Below, piece by piece: positions 26,451-35,195 of a stretch of 64,000 nt of DNA. The DNA comes from Planktophila turicensis (GTDB taxonomy: Bacteria > Actinomycetota > Actinomycetes > Nanopelagicales > Nanopelagicaceae). The notes under the pieces were generated by a model. It was given only the letters and a program-made list of their open reading frames with translations. It was not told the DNA's origin and did no database searches. Position 1 is the first letter of the stretch; every line of letters begins with the position of its first letter. The DNA lies in the NCBI GenBank assembly GCA_965234405.1, contig OZ248346.1. The stretch is one strand, 5' to 3'. The position numbers and the translations under genes are program-made.

Positions 26451-27616
26451 TACTTTGCCGCCAATTCTGCAGCGCGTGATGCTGCTCCATCCATAGTTTC
26501 TGCTTGCTCAACCAATGGGTGGTTTGCAGCGTTAAGAATTGCGCGTCCTTCGAGGACATTGTTTCCATCGAGACGAACCACGATTGGCTTAGTCGCCTTT
26601 GGTCCGAGCAGTTCGAGGGCTTGAACGATTCCGTTTGCAACAGCGTCACATGCGGTGATTCCACCGAATACGTTAACAAATACGCTCTTTACGTCAGGAT
26701 CGCCGAGAATGATTGAAAGTCCATCAGCCATAACCTGTGCAGATGCACCGCCTCCGATATCGAGGAAGTTAGCTGGACGCATTCCGCCGAACTTTTCTCC
26801 AGCGTATGCAACAACATCGAGAGTCGACATCACAAGTCCTGCACCGTTTCCGATGATTCCGACCTGACCGTTATCGAGTTTTACGTAGTTAAGGCCCTTC
26901 TCTTTTGCAGCTGCTTCGAGAGCATTGGCAGTGTCATGATCAACAAGTGCTTCGTGATCTGGCTGACGGAAATCCGCGTTCTCATCGAGGGTGACCTTGC
27001 CGTCGAGTGCGACGACGCGACCATCTTCTGTCTTAACGAGTGGGTTTACTTCGACAAGAGTTGCATCTTCAGATTGGAAAGTTTCCCAGAGCTTGACCAA
27101 TACATCAGCAACTTGATCTGCAACATCTGCAGGGAATTGAGCTTGAGCAACAATCTCTTTCGCCTTAGCGAGTGAGATTCCATCAACGGCACTTACTGGA
27201 ACCTTTGCAAGTTTTTCTGGAGCTGTATGTGCAACTTCTTCGATATCCATTCCGCCGGCAACAGATGCCATGACAAGGAATGTGCGGTTTGAGCGATCGA
27301 GAAGAATTGAAACGTAATATTCATCGACGATTGGTGCTGCTTGAGCAATCATCACTTTGTGAACTGTGTGGCCCTTGATGTCCATTCCGAGAATGGCGCT
27401 TGCCTTTTCAAATGTATCTGCTGGATCTACTGCAAGCTTTACTCCACCTGCCTTTCCACGGCCACCAACTTTTACCTGCGCCTTAACAACAACTTTGCTA
27501 CCCATCTTCGCAGCAGCATCACGTGCCTGCTCGGGAGTAGTAGCAACTGCACCCTGAAGAACAGGTACGGCGTGCTTTTCAAAAAGATCGCGGGCTTGGT
27601 ATTCGTAGAGATCCAC
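26450..27616 (-). CDS. sucC: Succinyl-CoA ligase beta subunit
   Basis: A 388-residue ATP-grasp chain beginning DLYEYQARDLFEKHAVPV, with GGRGKAGGVKLA, EVNPLVKTEDGRVVALDGK and NVFGGITACDAVANGI. The start is GTG at 27616 with AAGGAG 7 nt upstream. TAGGAT at 27657-27652 on the minus strand could be a -10 element, giving a leader of about 30 nt, though the -35 is weak. It heads the long minus-strand run down to 18359. Confidence 0.95.
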   Translation of the reverse strand: MDLYEYQARDLFEKHAVPVLQGAVATTPEQARDAAAKMGSKVVVKAQVKVGGRGKAGGVKLAVDPADTFEKASAILGMDIKGHTVHKVMIAQAAPIVDEYYVSILLDRSNRTFLVMASVAGGMDIEEVAHTAPEKLAKVPVSAVDGISLAKAKEIVAQAQFPADVADQVADVLVKLWETFQSEDATLVEVNPLVKTEDGRVVALDGKVTLDENADFRQPDHEALVDHDTANALEAAAKEKGLNYVKLDNGQVGIIGNGAGLVMSTLDVVAYAGEKFGGMRPANFLDIGGGASAQVMADGLSIILGDPDVKSVFVNVFGGITACDAVANGIVQALELLGPKATKPIVVRLDGNNVLEGRAILNAANHPLVEQAETMDGAASRAAELAAK

Positions 27617-27666
27617 GTAGGCTCCTTAAGAGAGGGGGCGAATAGAGCCCAATCCTAAGTGTTTAT

Positions 27667-29910
27667 TTACAGAGCTGTGACAGGGGCATAGCGGAGCAAG
27701 AGGCGCTTATCGCCGTACTGGCCGAAGTTGATGGTCGCCTCAGACTTATCGCCTTCGCCCCCAAGGGCTACGACGGTACCTAATCCGAATGTGTCATGTG
27801 ACACACGCTGTCCGACCTCGAGAACCATCGCAGATGATTTCTTGCCGGTGGCACGAGGTGGTGGACCTGATGGAAGTCGAGATTTACGAACTGCAGATGA
27901 TGTTGTGAAAGTGCTGCGACCTTCATTCTTCCATTCGATGAGATCGGTTGGAATTTCATCGAGGAAGCGAGAACCTGGGTTGTACTTCGGTGTTCCAAAA
28001 GTTAAGCGATATTCAGCGCGCGAAATGTAGAGACGTTTTTCTGCGCGAGTTAAACCAACGTATGCAAGGCGACGTTCTTCTTCAATCTCTTTTGGATCAT
28101 CAAGGGTTCGTGCATGCGGAAAGATTCCGTCTTCCATGCCGGTGAGAAATACCGTTGGAAATTCAAGTCCCTTAGCGGTGTGCAAAGTCATCAGAGTTAC
28201 GACTCCCCCGTGGTCTTCACCATCAGGAATTTCGTCGGCATCGGCCACAAGTGAAACTTTCTCAAGGAAGCCAGATAGAGAAATAACTTCATCTTCACCA
28301 AGTTCTTCAAATGGACGCTCTTCATATTCCATTGACGCTGAGACAAGTTCCTTAAGGTTTTCTACGCGAACTTCATCTTGCGGATCTTTACTGGTTTCAA
28401 GCTCTGCCAGTAAACCTGATTGTTCGAGAACTGCTTCGATGATGACTGATGGCTTGGTCTTTGCTTCTACAAGAGTTTGAAGTGCTACCAACATGGAAGT
28501 GAAGTTCATGATGGATTGGGCGGCCTTGTTGGGTACCGAGGTTGCCTCGGATACTCGCAAGAGCGCATTCCAGAATGAGATGCCTTGGGCTTGCGCAAAG
28601 ATTTCAACTTCTTCTAGCGCGCGGTCGCCGATGCCGCGCTTTGGCAAGTTAATGATGCGACGAATAGAGACTTCATCATCAGGGTTTGCCAGCACGCGAA
28701 GGTAGGCAAGTAAATCCTTTACCTCTTTACGTTCGTAGAATCGAAGGCCACCAACGACTTTGTAAGGAATGGCAGCGCGCATAAAGATTTCTTCGAAGAT
28801 ACGAGACTGGGCGTTGGTGCGATAGAAGACTGCTGTATCGCCTGGATTGGAGTGGCCCATATCTTGAAGCGAGCGGATTTCAGATTTAATGAATTCGGCT
28901 TCGTCATATTCAGATTCGGCTACATATCCAACAAGTGGCGCACCAGAACCAGCATCTGACCAGAGGTTCTTCTCTTTACGAGATTCGTTCTTGGTAATCA
29001 CTGCGTTAGCTGCGTTAAGGATGTTCTGGGTAGAGCGGTAATTTTGCTCGAGCAAGACTGTTGCAGCATTGGGGTAATCAACCTCAAATTGCAAAATATT
29101 GCGAATGGTCGCGCCGCGGAAACCATAAATGGATTGATCCGCATCTCCCACAACACAGAGTTCAGCGAGCGGGAAACCGTCGCCTTCAACTCCGGTGAGC
29201 TCTTTAACTAATTGATACTGAGCATGGTTGGTGTCCTGATATTCATCGACCAAGATGTGGCGGAATCGGGAGCGAAAGCGCGCCTTTGCTTCAGGAAACT
29301 TCTGCAAGACCTGAACGGTCTTCATAATCAAATCATCGAAATCCATGGCGTTGGCTTGCTGTAATCGCTTCTCGTACATGGTGTAAACATCGGCGACAAT
29401 GGTTTCAAATTGATTGGTGGCGTGGCTTAAATACTCGTACGGAGTCTGTAACTCGTTCTTTGCATTTGAAATCAAATTTTGAAATTGGCGAGCTGGATAA
29501 CGCTTTGGATCGATATTGAGAGTTTCCATCACGCGTGAAATGAGCTTCTGTGAATCAGCTGAATCGTAAATACTAAATGTGCTGCTGTAACCCAGGCGTT
29601 CGACTTCTTGGCGAAGCATGCGCACGCATGATGAGTGAAATGTTGAGACCCACATCGATTTGGCAATCGGCCCTACTAATTCGGTAACACGTTCTTTCAT
29701 CTCGCCCGCAGCTTTATTGGTAAAGGTGATTGCCAAGATTTCGTAGGGGCGAACTTCGCGACGAGCCATGATGTAGGCGATGCGACGCGTGAGAACTCGA
29801 GTCTTTCCAGAACCAGCGCCAGCTACGACGAGAAGTGGAGAACCAGCATGAGAAACCGCCTTCTGTTGCTGCGGATTGAGTCCGTCGAGCAATGGATCGG
29901 TCGTGGTCAT
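27667..29910 (-). CDS. pcrA: UvrD/PcrA-type superfamily 1 DNA helicase
   Basis: A 747-residue SF1A helicase. It has the Q motif LNPQQQKAV, Walker A GAGSGKT (31-37), motif Ia TFTNKAAGEM, motif II LVDEYQDTN, motif III VVGDADQSIYGFRGA, motif IV EQNYRS, motif V VTLMTLHTAKGLEF and motif VI AYVGLTRAEKRLYISRA. The C-terminal KSEATINFGQYGDKRLLLRYAP Tudor-like end is typical of PcrA. I chose the ATG at 29910; a GTG at 29940 adds ten residues without family support, and neither has a good SD. The roles are repair and replication-fork clearance. Confidence 0.93.
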   Translation of the reverse strand: MTTTDPLLDGLNPQQQKAVSHAGSPLLVVAGAGSGKTRVLTRRIAYIMARREVRPYEILAITFTNKAAGEMKERVTELVGPIAKSMWVSTFHSSCVRMLRQEVERLGYSSTFSIYDSADSQKLISRVMETLNIDPKRYPARQFQNLISNAKNELQTPYEYLSHATNQFETIVADVYTMYEKRLQQANAMDFDDLIMKTVQVLQKFPEAKARFRSRFRHILVDEYQDTNHAQYQLVKELTGVEGDGFPLAELCVVGDADQSIYGFRGATIRNILQFEVDYPNAATVLLEQNYRSTQNILNAANAVITKNESRKEKNLWSDAGSGAPLVGYVAESEYDEAEFIKSEIRSLQDMGHSNPGDTAVFYRTNAQSRIFEEIFMRAAIPYKVVGGLRFYERKEVKDLLAYLRVLANPDDEVSIRRIINLPKRGIGDRALEEVEIFAQAQGISFWNALLRVSEATSVPNKAAQSIMNFTSMLVALQTLVEAKTKPSVIIEAVLEQSGLLAELETSKDPQDEVRVENLKELVSASMEYEERPFEELGEDEVISLSGFLEKVSLVADADEIPDGEDHGGVVTLMTLHTAKGLEFPTVFLTGMEDGIFPHARTLDDPKEIEEERRLAYVGLTRAEKRLYISRAEYRLTFGTPKYNPGSRFLDEIPTDLIEWKNEGRSTFTTSSAVRKSRLPSGPPPRATGKKSSAMVLEVGQRVSHDTFGLGTVVALGGEGDKSEATINFGQYGDKRLLLRYAPVTAL

Positions 29911-29954
29911 GGCGGGGAGTCTATTAGGCTTGTGCCACACGGGGAGAAAGCGAA

Positions 29955-30683
29955 TTGATGGAGCCTTTAGCAGATTCAGAGATCAAGCGCGTTTTAGTTG
30001 TGAATGCACATCCCGATGATTCGGATTTTGGCGCTTCAGGAACTATCGCTCAGTGGGTCCAGCAAGGTATTCAGGTCTCATATGTGCTCTGCACCAATGG
30101 AGACCAAGGCGGCGAAGAATCTGGATTTACCAAGGAAGAGATGCCGGCAGTTCGTCAGCGTGAACAACGTGCAGCATGTGCAGCCCTTGGAATCAGCGAT
30201 GTCACATTCCTAAATTACGTTGATGGACATCTCGAGCCAACTATCGCTCTTCGTAAAGATATTGTCAGGCAGATTCGTCGAGTACAACCAGATCGCATTA
30301 TTTGCCAATCACCAGAGCGCAACTGGGAACGAATTGGTGCAAGTCACCCAGATCACTTAGCTGCAGGTGAAGCGACAATTCAAGCGGTCTACCCAGACGC
30401 GCGAAATCCATTTGCATTTACAGATTTGCTCGAGCAAGAAAACCTTCAGCCATGGAAGGTGAAGGAAGTCTGGATGCAAGGCCATGCACATCCTGATCAC
30501 TTCGTAGATATCACTGACACTTTCCACTTCAAGATTGCAGCGCTAAAGGAACATGCATCACAGACTGGCCATATGGAAAATCTCGAAGAGATGCTCCGCG
30601 AATGGGGTCAGCGCAATGCAGGAGTTGGACAGCTACCTGAAGGTCGTATTGCTGAAGCTTTTAAGATCGTAAATACAAACTAA
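29955..30683 (+). CDS. LmbE/PIG-L family zinc-dependent deacetylase
   Basis: A 242-residue hydrolase. It has the zinc motif VVNAHPDDSDFGASG near residues 16-30, GDQGGEESG, and a second metal-binding SHPDHLAAGEA; a C-terminal HPDHFVDIT carries a further histidine. The family deacetylates N-acetylglucosaminyl conjugates, including mycothiol precursors (MshB) and mycothiol adducts (Mca). Which applies here is open. Start: TTG at 29955 has GGGGAG 8 nt upstream, while the ATG at 29958 is also possible. It is divergent from pcrA and convergent with the cyclophilin gene, with only 5 bp between stops. Confidence 0.8.
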   Translation: MMEPLADSEIKRVLVVNAHPDDSDFGASGTIAQWVQQGIQVSYVLCTNGDQGGEESGFTKEEMPAVRQREQRAACAALGISDVTFLNYVDGHLEPTIALRKDIVRQIRRVQPDRIICQSPERNWERIGASHPDHLAAGEATIQAVYPDARNPFAFTDLLEQENLQPWKVKEVWMQGHAHPDHFVDITDTFHFKIAALKEHASQTGHMENLEEMLREWGQRNAGVGQLPEGRIAEAFKIVNTN

Positions 30684-30688
30684 TAATT

Positions 30689-31372
30689 TTATTTTGCTGA
30701 AGCTTTTACAATCTCAACCATCTGAATTGGGAAACCATCTGGGGCGTACATCGCCTGTTCTCCACTCATTTGATAGGCACCTACAGCGCCAATTTTCTGA
30801 ACGAGATCTAAGCCTTTGGTGATCTTTCCCCAGATTGTGTAATCCGGCCCAAGCTGAGTGTCTTGGTAGACCAAGAAGAACTGTGAACCATTGGTCTTTG
30901 GCCCTGAATTCGCCATTGCCACTGTGCCTGCTGGGTAATTCTTTGCGCCAACTTTTGGAAGGTTCTCATCGATGTAACCCTTCCATCCTGTTGGTGAACC
31001 ACTTCCGCTTGCAGTTGGGTCGCCACATTGCAGGACGAAGATTCCTTCAGTTGTAAGGCGATGGCAGAGTGATTTGTTGTAGTAACCCGCATTTGCAAGA
31101 GCAGCAATTGATGTCACTGTAATCGGAGCCTTAGAACCCAAGAGCGAGATCACAATCGGTCCGCAATTAGTCGTTAAGGTCAAAGTCTTAGCTGGGCTCT
31201 TTGCAGCAACAGTTGGTTGTTTCACCTTTGCAGGTACATGGCCCTTTGCAGTGCTCTTTGCGCATCCTGGAACTGAGACAGGGCGCTCTGCAGATTGTGC
31301 AGGTGCAGAAATAATTGATGTCGATACCACTAGCGCAAATGCAAGTGTTACTACCTTCGCGTTTTTTAACAT
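30689..31372 (-). CDS. Exported cyclophilin-type peptidyl-prolyl isomerase
   Basis: A 227-residue protein with a signal peptide (1 to about 28, SAPAQSA), a linker rich in Lys/Pro/Ala to about residue 60, then a cyclophilin domain (LCHRLTTEGIFVLQCGDPTASG, GTVAMANSGPKTNGSQFF, YTIWGKI). It would speed proline isomerisation in exported proteins outside the membrane. The ATG at 31372 has AGGA 8 nt upstream; a longer frame to 31396 would run into the guaA coding end. There is no lipobox, so it is probably released or held by other means. Confidence 0.88.
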   Translation of the reverse strand: MLKNAKVVTLAFALVVSTSIISAPAQSAERPVSVPGCAKSTAKGHVPAKVKQPTVAAKSPAKTLTLTTNCGPIVISLLGSKAPITVTSIAALANAGYYNKSLCHRLTTEGIFVLQCGDPTASGSGSPTGWKGYIDENLPKVGAKNYPAGTVAMANSGPKTNGSQFFLVYQDTQLGPDYTIWGKITKGLDLVQKIGAVGAYQMSGEQAMYAPDGFPIQMVEIVKASAK

Positions 31373-31382
31373 TATCGAGTTC

Positions 31383-32933
31383 CTATTCCCATTCAATTGT
31401 GCCAGGTGGCTTACTTGTAACGTCGAGGACTACGCGATTAACTTCGCGGACCTCGTTGGTAATTCGTGTTGAAATCTTTTCAAGTACCTCGTATGGAACG
31501 CGCGACCAATCTGCAGTCATCGCATCTTCACTCGATACTGGGCGCAAGACAATTGGGTGACCGTAGGTACGACCATCGCCCTGAACGCCAACGCTACGAA
31601 CATCGGCAAGCAAAACAACCGGGCATTGCCAGATATCGCGATCGAGGCCGGCAGCCTTGAGTTCGTTACGCGCAATCAAATCTGCTTCGCGCAAGATATC
31701 GAGACGTTCAGCTGTTACTTCACCGATGATACGAATGCCAAGACCAGGACCAGGAAATGGTTGGCGCCAAACTATTTCTTCAGGAAGCCCAAGTTCGATA
31801 CCAACCTGACGAACTTCATCCTTAAAGAGAGTGCGCAGCGGTTCAACCAATTTAAACTTTAAATCATCAGGCAAGCCACCCACATTGTGGTGAGACTTGA
31901 TATTGGCAGTTCCTGTTCCGCCACCGGATTCAACAACGTCTGGATACAGGGTGCCCTGAACTAAGAATTCAACATCTCCCCCAGCGGCAATATCGCGCGC
32001 TGCCATTTCGAAGGAGCGAATGAATTCGCGACCAATAATCTTGCGCTTCTCTTCTGGGTCTGTAACCCCCGCCAGTGCGTTAAGGAATTGATCAACAGCA
32101 TCAACGACAACGAGTTCGACGCCAGTGGAAGCTACGAAGTCACGTTGCACTTGTTCTGATTCACCGCTGCGAAGCAGACCGTGGTCTACAAATACACATG
32201 TCAGCTGCTTACCTACTGCGCGCTGCACGATTGCTGCAGCTACTGCAGAATCAACGCCGCCCGAAAGACCGCAGATAACGCGCTTGTCTCCGATAACTGC
32301 CTTCGCCTTTGCAACTTCATCTTCAGCGATGTTCTGTGTTGTCCAAGAAGGTTTACATCCTGCAATGTTGAGAAGCCAATTCTTCAAGATTGCTTGGCCA
32401 TGTTCTGAATGAAGAACTTCTGGGTGGAATTGAACTCCAGCTAACTTTCCTGAAGCATCTTCAAAAGCTGCAATCGGTGTATCTGAAGTAGACGCTGTGA
32501 TGCTAAATCCACAAGGGACTTCAGAGACTGCGTCGCCATGCGACATCCAGACAGACTGCGATGCAGGAAGGCCTGCAAACATCTTTGATCCTGCTTTTAC
32601 TTCTAGAGGTGTGCGACCGAATTCTGATTTACCGGTTTGTGCGACAACGCCGGCAAGGGCTGCGGCCATTGTCTGGAATCCGTAACAGATACCAAAGACA
32701 GGGATACCGAGAGCAAAGATTGCAGGATCTACTTTTGGTGCATGGTCTGCATAAACTGATGAAGGTCCACCAGACAAGATAATTGCTTCGGGGTTCTTTG
32801 CACTTACTTCAGCAGCAGTAATTGAGGATGGAACAATTTCCGAGAAGACATTGGCTTCGCGAACGCGACGTGCAATGAGCTGTGCATACTGTGCGCCGAA
32901 ATCGACGACGAGAACGCCGTGCTTATCGGCCAT
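31383..32933 (-). CDS. guaA: GMP synthase (glutamine-hydrolysing)
   Basis: A 516-residue two-domain enzyme. The class I amidotransferase has GICYGFQTMAA (nucleophile Cys) and QFHPEVLHSEHG; the ATP pyrophosphatase has LSGGVDSAVAAA; the C-terminal dimerisation domain ends KPPGTIEWE. It makes GMP from XMP. It overlaps the 3' end of guaB3 by 11 bp, so guaB, guaB3 and guaA form one purine unit. Confidence 0.96.
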   Translation of the reverse strand: MADKHGVLVVDFGAQYAQLIARRVREANVFSEIVPSSITAAEVSAKNPEAIILSGGPSSVYADHAPKVDPAIFALGIPVFGICYGFQTMAAALAGVVAQTGKSEFGRTPLEVKAGSKMFAGLPASQSVWMSHGDAVSEVPCGFSITASTSDTPIAAFEDASGKLAGVQFHPEVLHSEHGQAILKNWLLNIAGCKPSWTTQNIAEDEVAKAKAVIGDKRVICGLSGGVDSAVAAAIVQRAVGKQLTCVFVDHGLLRSGESEQVQRDFVASTGVELVVVDAVDQFLNALAGVTDPEEKRKIIGREFIRSFEMAARDIAAGGDVEFLVQGTLYPDVVESGGGTGTANIKSHHNVGGLPDDLKFKLVEPLRTLFKDEVRQVGIELGLPEEIVWRQPFPGPGLGIRIIGEVTAERLDILREADLIARNELKAAGLDRDIWQCPVVLLADVRSVGVQGDGRTYGHPIVLRPVSSEDAMTADWSRVPYEVLEKISTRITNEVREVNRVVLDVTSKPPGTIEWE

Positions 32934-34035
32934 GCTGCATAATGATTTCTACGCGCTGGAATGACTTCACATCTGAGTATCCGCAGGTAGCCATTGCACG
33001 ACGTAGTGCGCCAAATAAGTTCATTGAGCCATCAGATGTATGTGATGGGCCGTTGAGAACTTCTTCAAGAGTGCCCACAGTTCCCACATTCACGCGCTGA
33101 CCACGTGGAACATCTTGGTGATAGGCCTCTGAACCCCAGTGCCATCCGAGTCCTGGGGATTCAACTGCCTTTGCAAGAGCTGATCCCATCATGACAGCGT
33201 CGGCACCACATGCAATCGCCTTTGCGATATCGCCAGACTTTCCGATGGATCCATCTGCAATCACATGAACATAACGTCCACCAGATTCATCGAGGTATTC
33301 ACGGCGAGCTGCTGCAACATCTGCAACTGCTGTTGCCATTGGCACCTGAATTCCAAGAACTGTCTGCGTTGTGTGCGCTGCTCCGCCACCGAATCCGACA
33401 AGAACGCCCGCAGCACCTGCGCGCATCAAGTGAAGTGCACCAGTTGTTGTAGCTACCCCACCAACGATGACAGGAACATCGAGTTCGTAGATAAATTTCT
33501 TTAGATTGAGAGCTTCATTTTCTGCTGCAACATGTTCAGCTGAAACAGTTGTTCCGCGAATAACGAAAATATCTACACCTGCATCAATAACAGCTTTGTG
33601 AAGCTGAGCGGTGCGCTGTGGTGAAAGTGATGCTGCAACTGTGACGCCAGAATCGCGAATCTGCTTGATGCGCTCTTTAATAAGTTCTGGACGAATTGGC
33701 GCTGCATAAATCTCTTGCATACGACGAGTTGCATGCTTATCTGGCATCGATGCGATTTCACCCAGCGGAATACGAGGATCGTCATAGCGAGTCCATAGAC
33801 CTTCGAGGTTAAGTACTCCGAGTCCGCCGAGCTTTCCAATAGCGATTGCTGTTTCAGGAGAAACGACTGAGTCCATAGGAGCTGCTAGAAGCGGTAAATC
33901 AAACTTGTATGCATCGATCTGCCATGCGGTGCTTACATCTTCAGGTGTGCGAGTACGGCGGCTTGGGACGATAGCGATATCGTCGAATGAGTAAGCCTGG
34001 CGGGCGCGTTTTCCGGGAGCGATTTCGTAATCCAT
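32923..34035 (-). CDS. guaB3: GuaB3-family IMP dehydrogenase-related protein
   Basis: A 370-residue TIM-barrel protein homologous to IMP dehydrogenase, without CBS domains, as in the GuaB3 family found beside guaB in Actinobacteria. AAPMDSVVSPETA and VIADGSIGKSGDIAKA match IMPDH landmarks. The loop that holds the catalytic cysteine in the neighbour (GPGSICTT) reads GGGAAHTT here, putting His about 221 where the cysteine should be. A standard IMPDH covalent mechanism therefore seems excluded. The true reaction is not established by the sequence. Confidence 0.88.
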   Translation of the reverse strand: MDYEIAPGKRARQAYSFDDIAIVPSRRTRTPEDVSTAWQIDAYKFDLPLLAAPMDSVVSPETAIAIGKLGGLGVLNLEGLWTRYDDPRIPLGEIASMPDKHATRRMQEIYAAPIRPELIKERIKQIRDSGVTVAASLSPQRTAQLHKAVIDAGVDIFVIRGTTVSAEHVAAENEALNLKKFIYELDVPVIVGGVATTTGALHLMRAGAAGVLVGFGGGAAHTTQTVLGIQVPMATAVADVAAARREYLDESGGRYVHVIADGSIGKSGDIAKAIACGADAVMMGSALAKAVESPGLGWHWGSEAYHQDVPRGQRVNVGTVGTLEEVLNGPSHTSDGSMNLFGALRRAMATCGYSDVKSFQRVEIIMQHGR

Positions 34036-34037
34036 AG

Positions 34038-35150
34038 TTATTTCTTCTTGCTGTAGTTAGGGGCATCGGCCACATGCAGAACATCATGTGGGTGGCTCTC
34101 CTGTAAGCCAGCGGCAGTAATTTGAATTAAGCGACCTTCGTGGCGCAGAGTTTCGATATCAGGTGCTCCGGCATATCCCATTCCGCTGCGAAGTCCGCCA
34201 ACCAGTTGGTGAACAACATCAGCAACAGGTCCGCGGTATGCAACCTTGCCTTCAATTCCTTCGGGAACAAGTTTGTCTTCAGAAAGAACGTCATCTTGCA
34301 TGTAACGATCCTTGGAATATGACTTCTTCTCTCCGCGAGATTGCATCGCACCGAGTGAACCCATTCCGCGATATGCCTTGTACTTACGGCCATCGATTTC
34401 AACAAGTTCGCCAGGTGATTCTTCACAACCAGCAAGAAGTGAACCGAGCATTACTGAATGTGCACCAGCAACAATTGCTTTAACGATGTCGCCTGAATAT
34501 TGAAGTCCACCATCTGCGATAAGTGGAATGCCTGCCTTGTTACATGCCTTAGCAGCTTCCATGATTGCCGTTACTTGTGGGACACCTACACCTGCAACAA
34601 CACGAGTTGTGCAGATGGATCCTGGACCAACGCCAACCTTTACCGCGTCCGCTCCTGCGTTGATGAGCGCCTGTGCACCTGCGCGAGTTGCAACGTTTCC
34701 ACCAATGATTTCGATGGTGGAAGAAAACTTCTTAATGCGCTCGATAGCTTCAAGAACTGCACGGTGATGTCCGTGGGCAGTATCTACGACAACAACATCG
34801 ACGCCTGCTTCAATCAACTTCTGTGCGCGAGCAAAACCATCTTCGCCCACACCCACTGCTGCTCCTGCAAGGCCAACGTTCTTCACAAGCTTGACGTGAG
34901 TTACTTGCTCATCGACCGGCAAGTTGCGGTGGATGATTCCGATTCCGCCAGCCTTTGCCATAGCGATAGCCATCGTTGATTCAGTGACAGTATCCATTGC
35001 AGAAGAAACGACCGGAACGGCCAAAGTGATATTGCGTGTGAGGCGAGTAGATGTGTCGACCTCGGAAGGGACTACATCGGATGCATCAGGAAGAAGGAGG
35101 ACATCGTCATATGTCAGGCCAAGGAGCGCGACCTTCTCAGAATCGATCAT
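34038..35150 (-). CDS. guaB: IMP dehydrogenase lacking CBS domains
   Basis: A 370-residue catalytic barrel. It has AMDTVTESTMA, VVDTAHGHH, GNVATRAGA, the catalytic loop VGVGPGSICTTR (Cys about 180) and the flap SKDRYMQ with the Arg-Tyr pair. Usual bacterial enzymes are near 490-510 residues with two CBS domains inserted after the HRN-x-x segment. Here IIHRNLPVDEQVTHVKLVKN passes directly to VGLAGAAVGVG, so the module is cleanly absent and no frameshift is apparent. It oxidises IMP to XMP. SD AAGGGAG precedes the ATG. Confidence 0.95.
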   Translation of the reverse strand: MIDSEKVALLGLTYDDVLLLPDASDVVPSEVDTSTRLTRNITLAVPVVSSAMDTVTESTMAIAMAKAGGIGIIHRNLPVDEQVTHVKLVKNVGLAGAAVGVGEDGFARAQKLIEAGVDVVVVDTAHGHHRAVLEAIERIKKFSSTIEIIGGNVATRAGAQALINAGADAVKVGVGPGSICTTRVVAGVGVPQVTAIMEAAKACNKAGIPLIADGGLQYSGDIVKAIVAGAHSVMLGSLLAGCEESPGELVEIDGRKYKAYRGMGSLGAMQSRGEKKSYSKDRYMQDDVLSEDKLVPEGIEGKVAYRGPVADVVHQLVGGLRSGMGYAGAPDIETLRHEGRLIQITAAGLQESHPHDVLHVADAPNYSKKK

Positions 35151-35195
35151 GGCGGCTCCCTTGTATAGCTACGAGAGCGCAGTCTACCTGCTCAA

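Noticed and set aside
34500..34979. 159-residue Cys-rich plus-strand frame
   Set aside because: Opposite guaB; the cysteines come from reverse-complemented Ala codons, not from a zinc protein.
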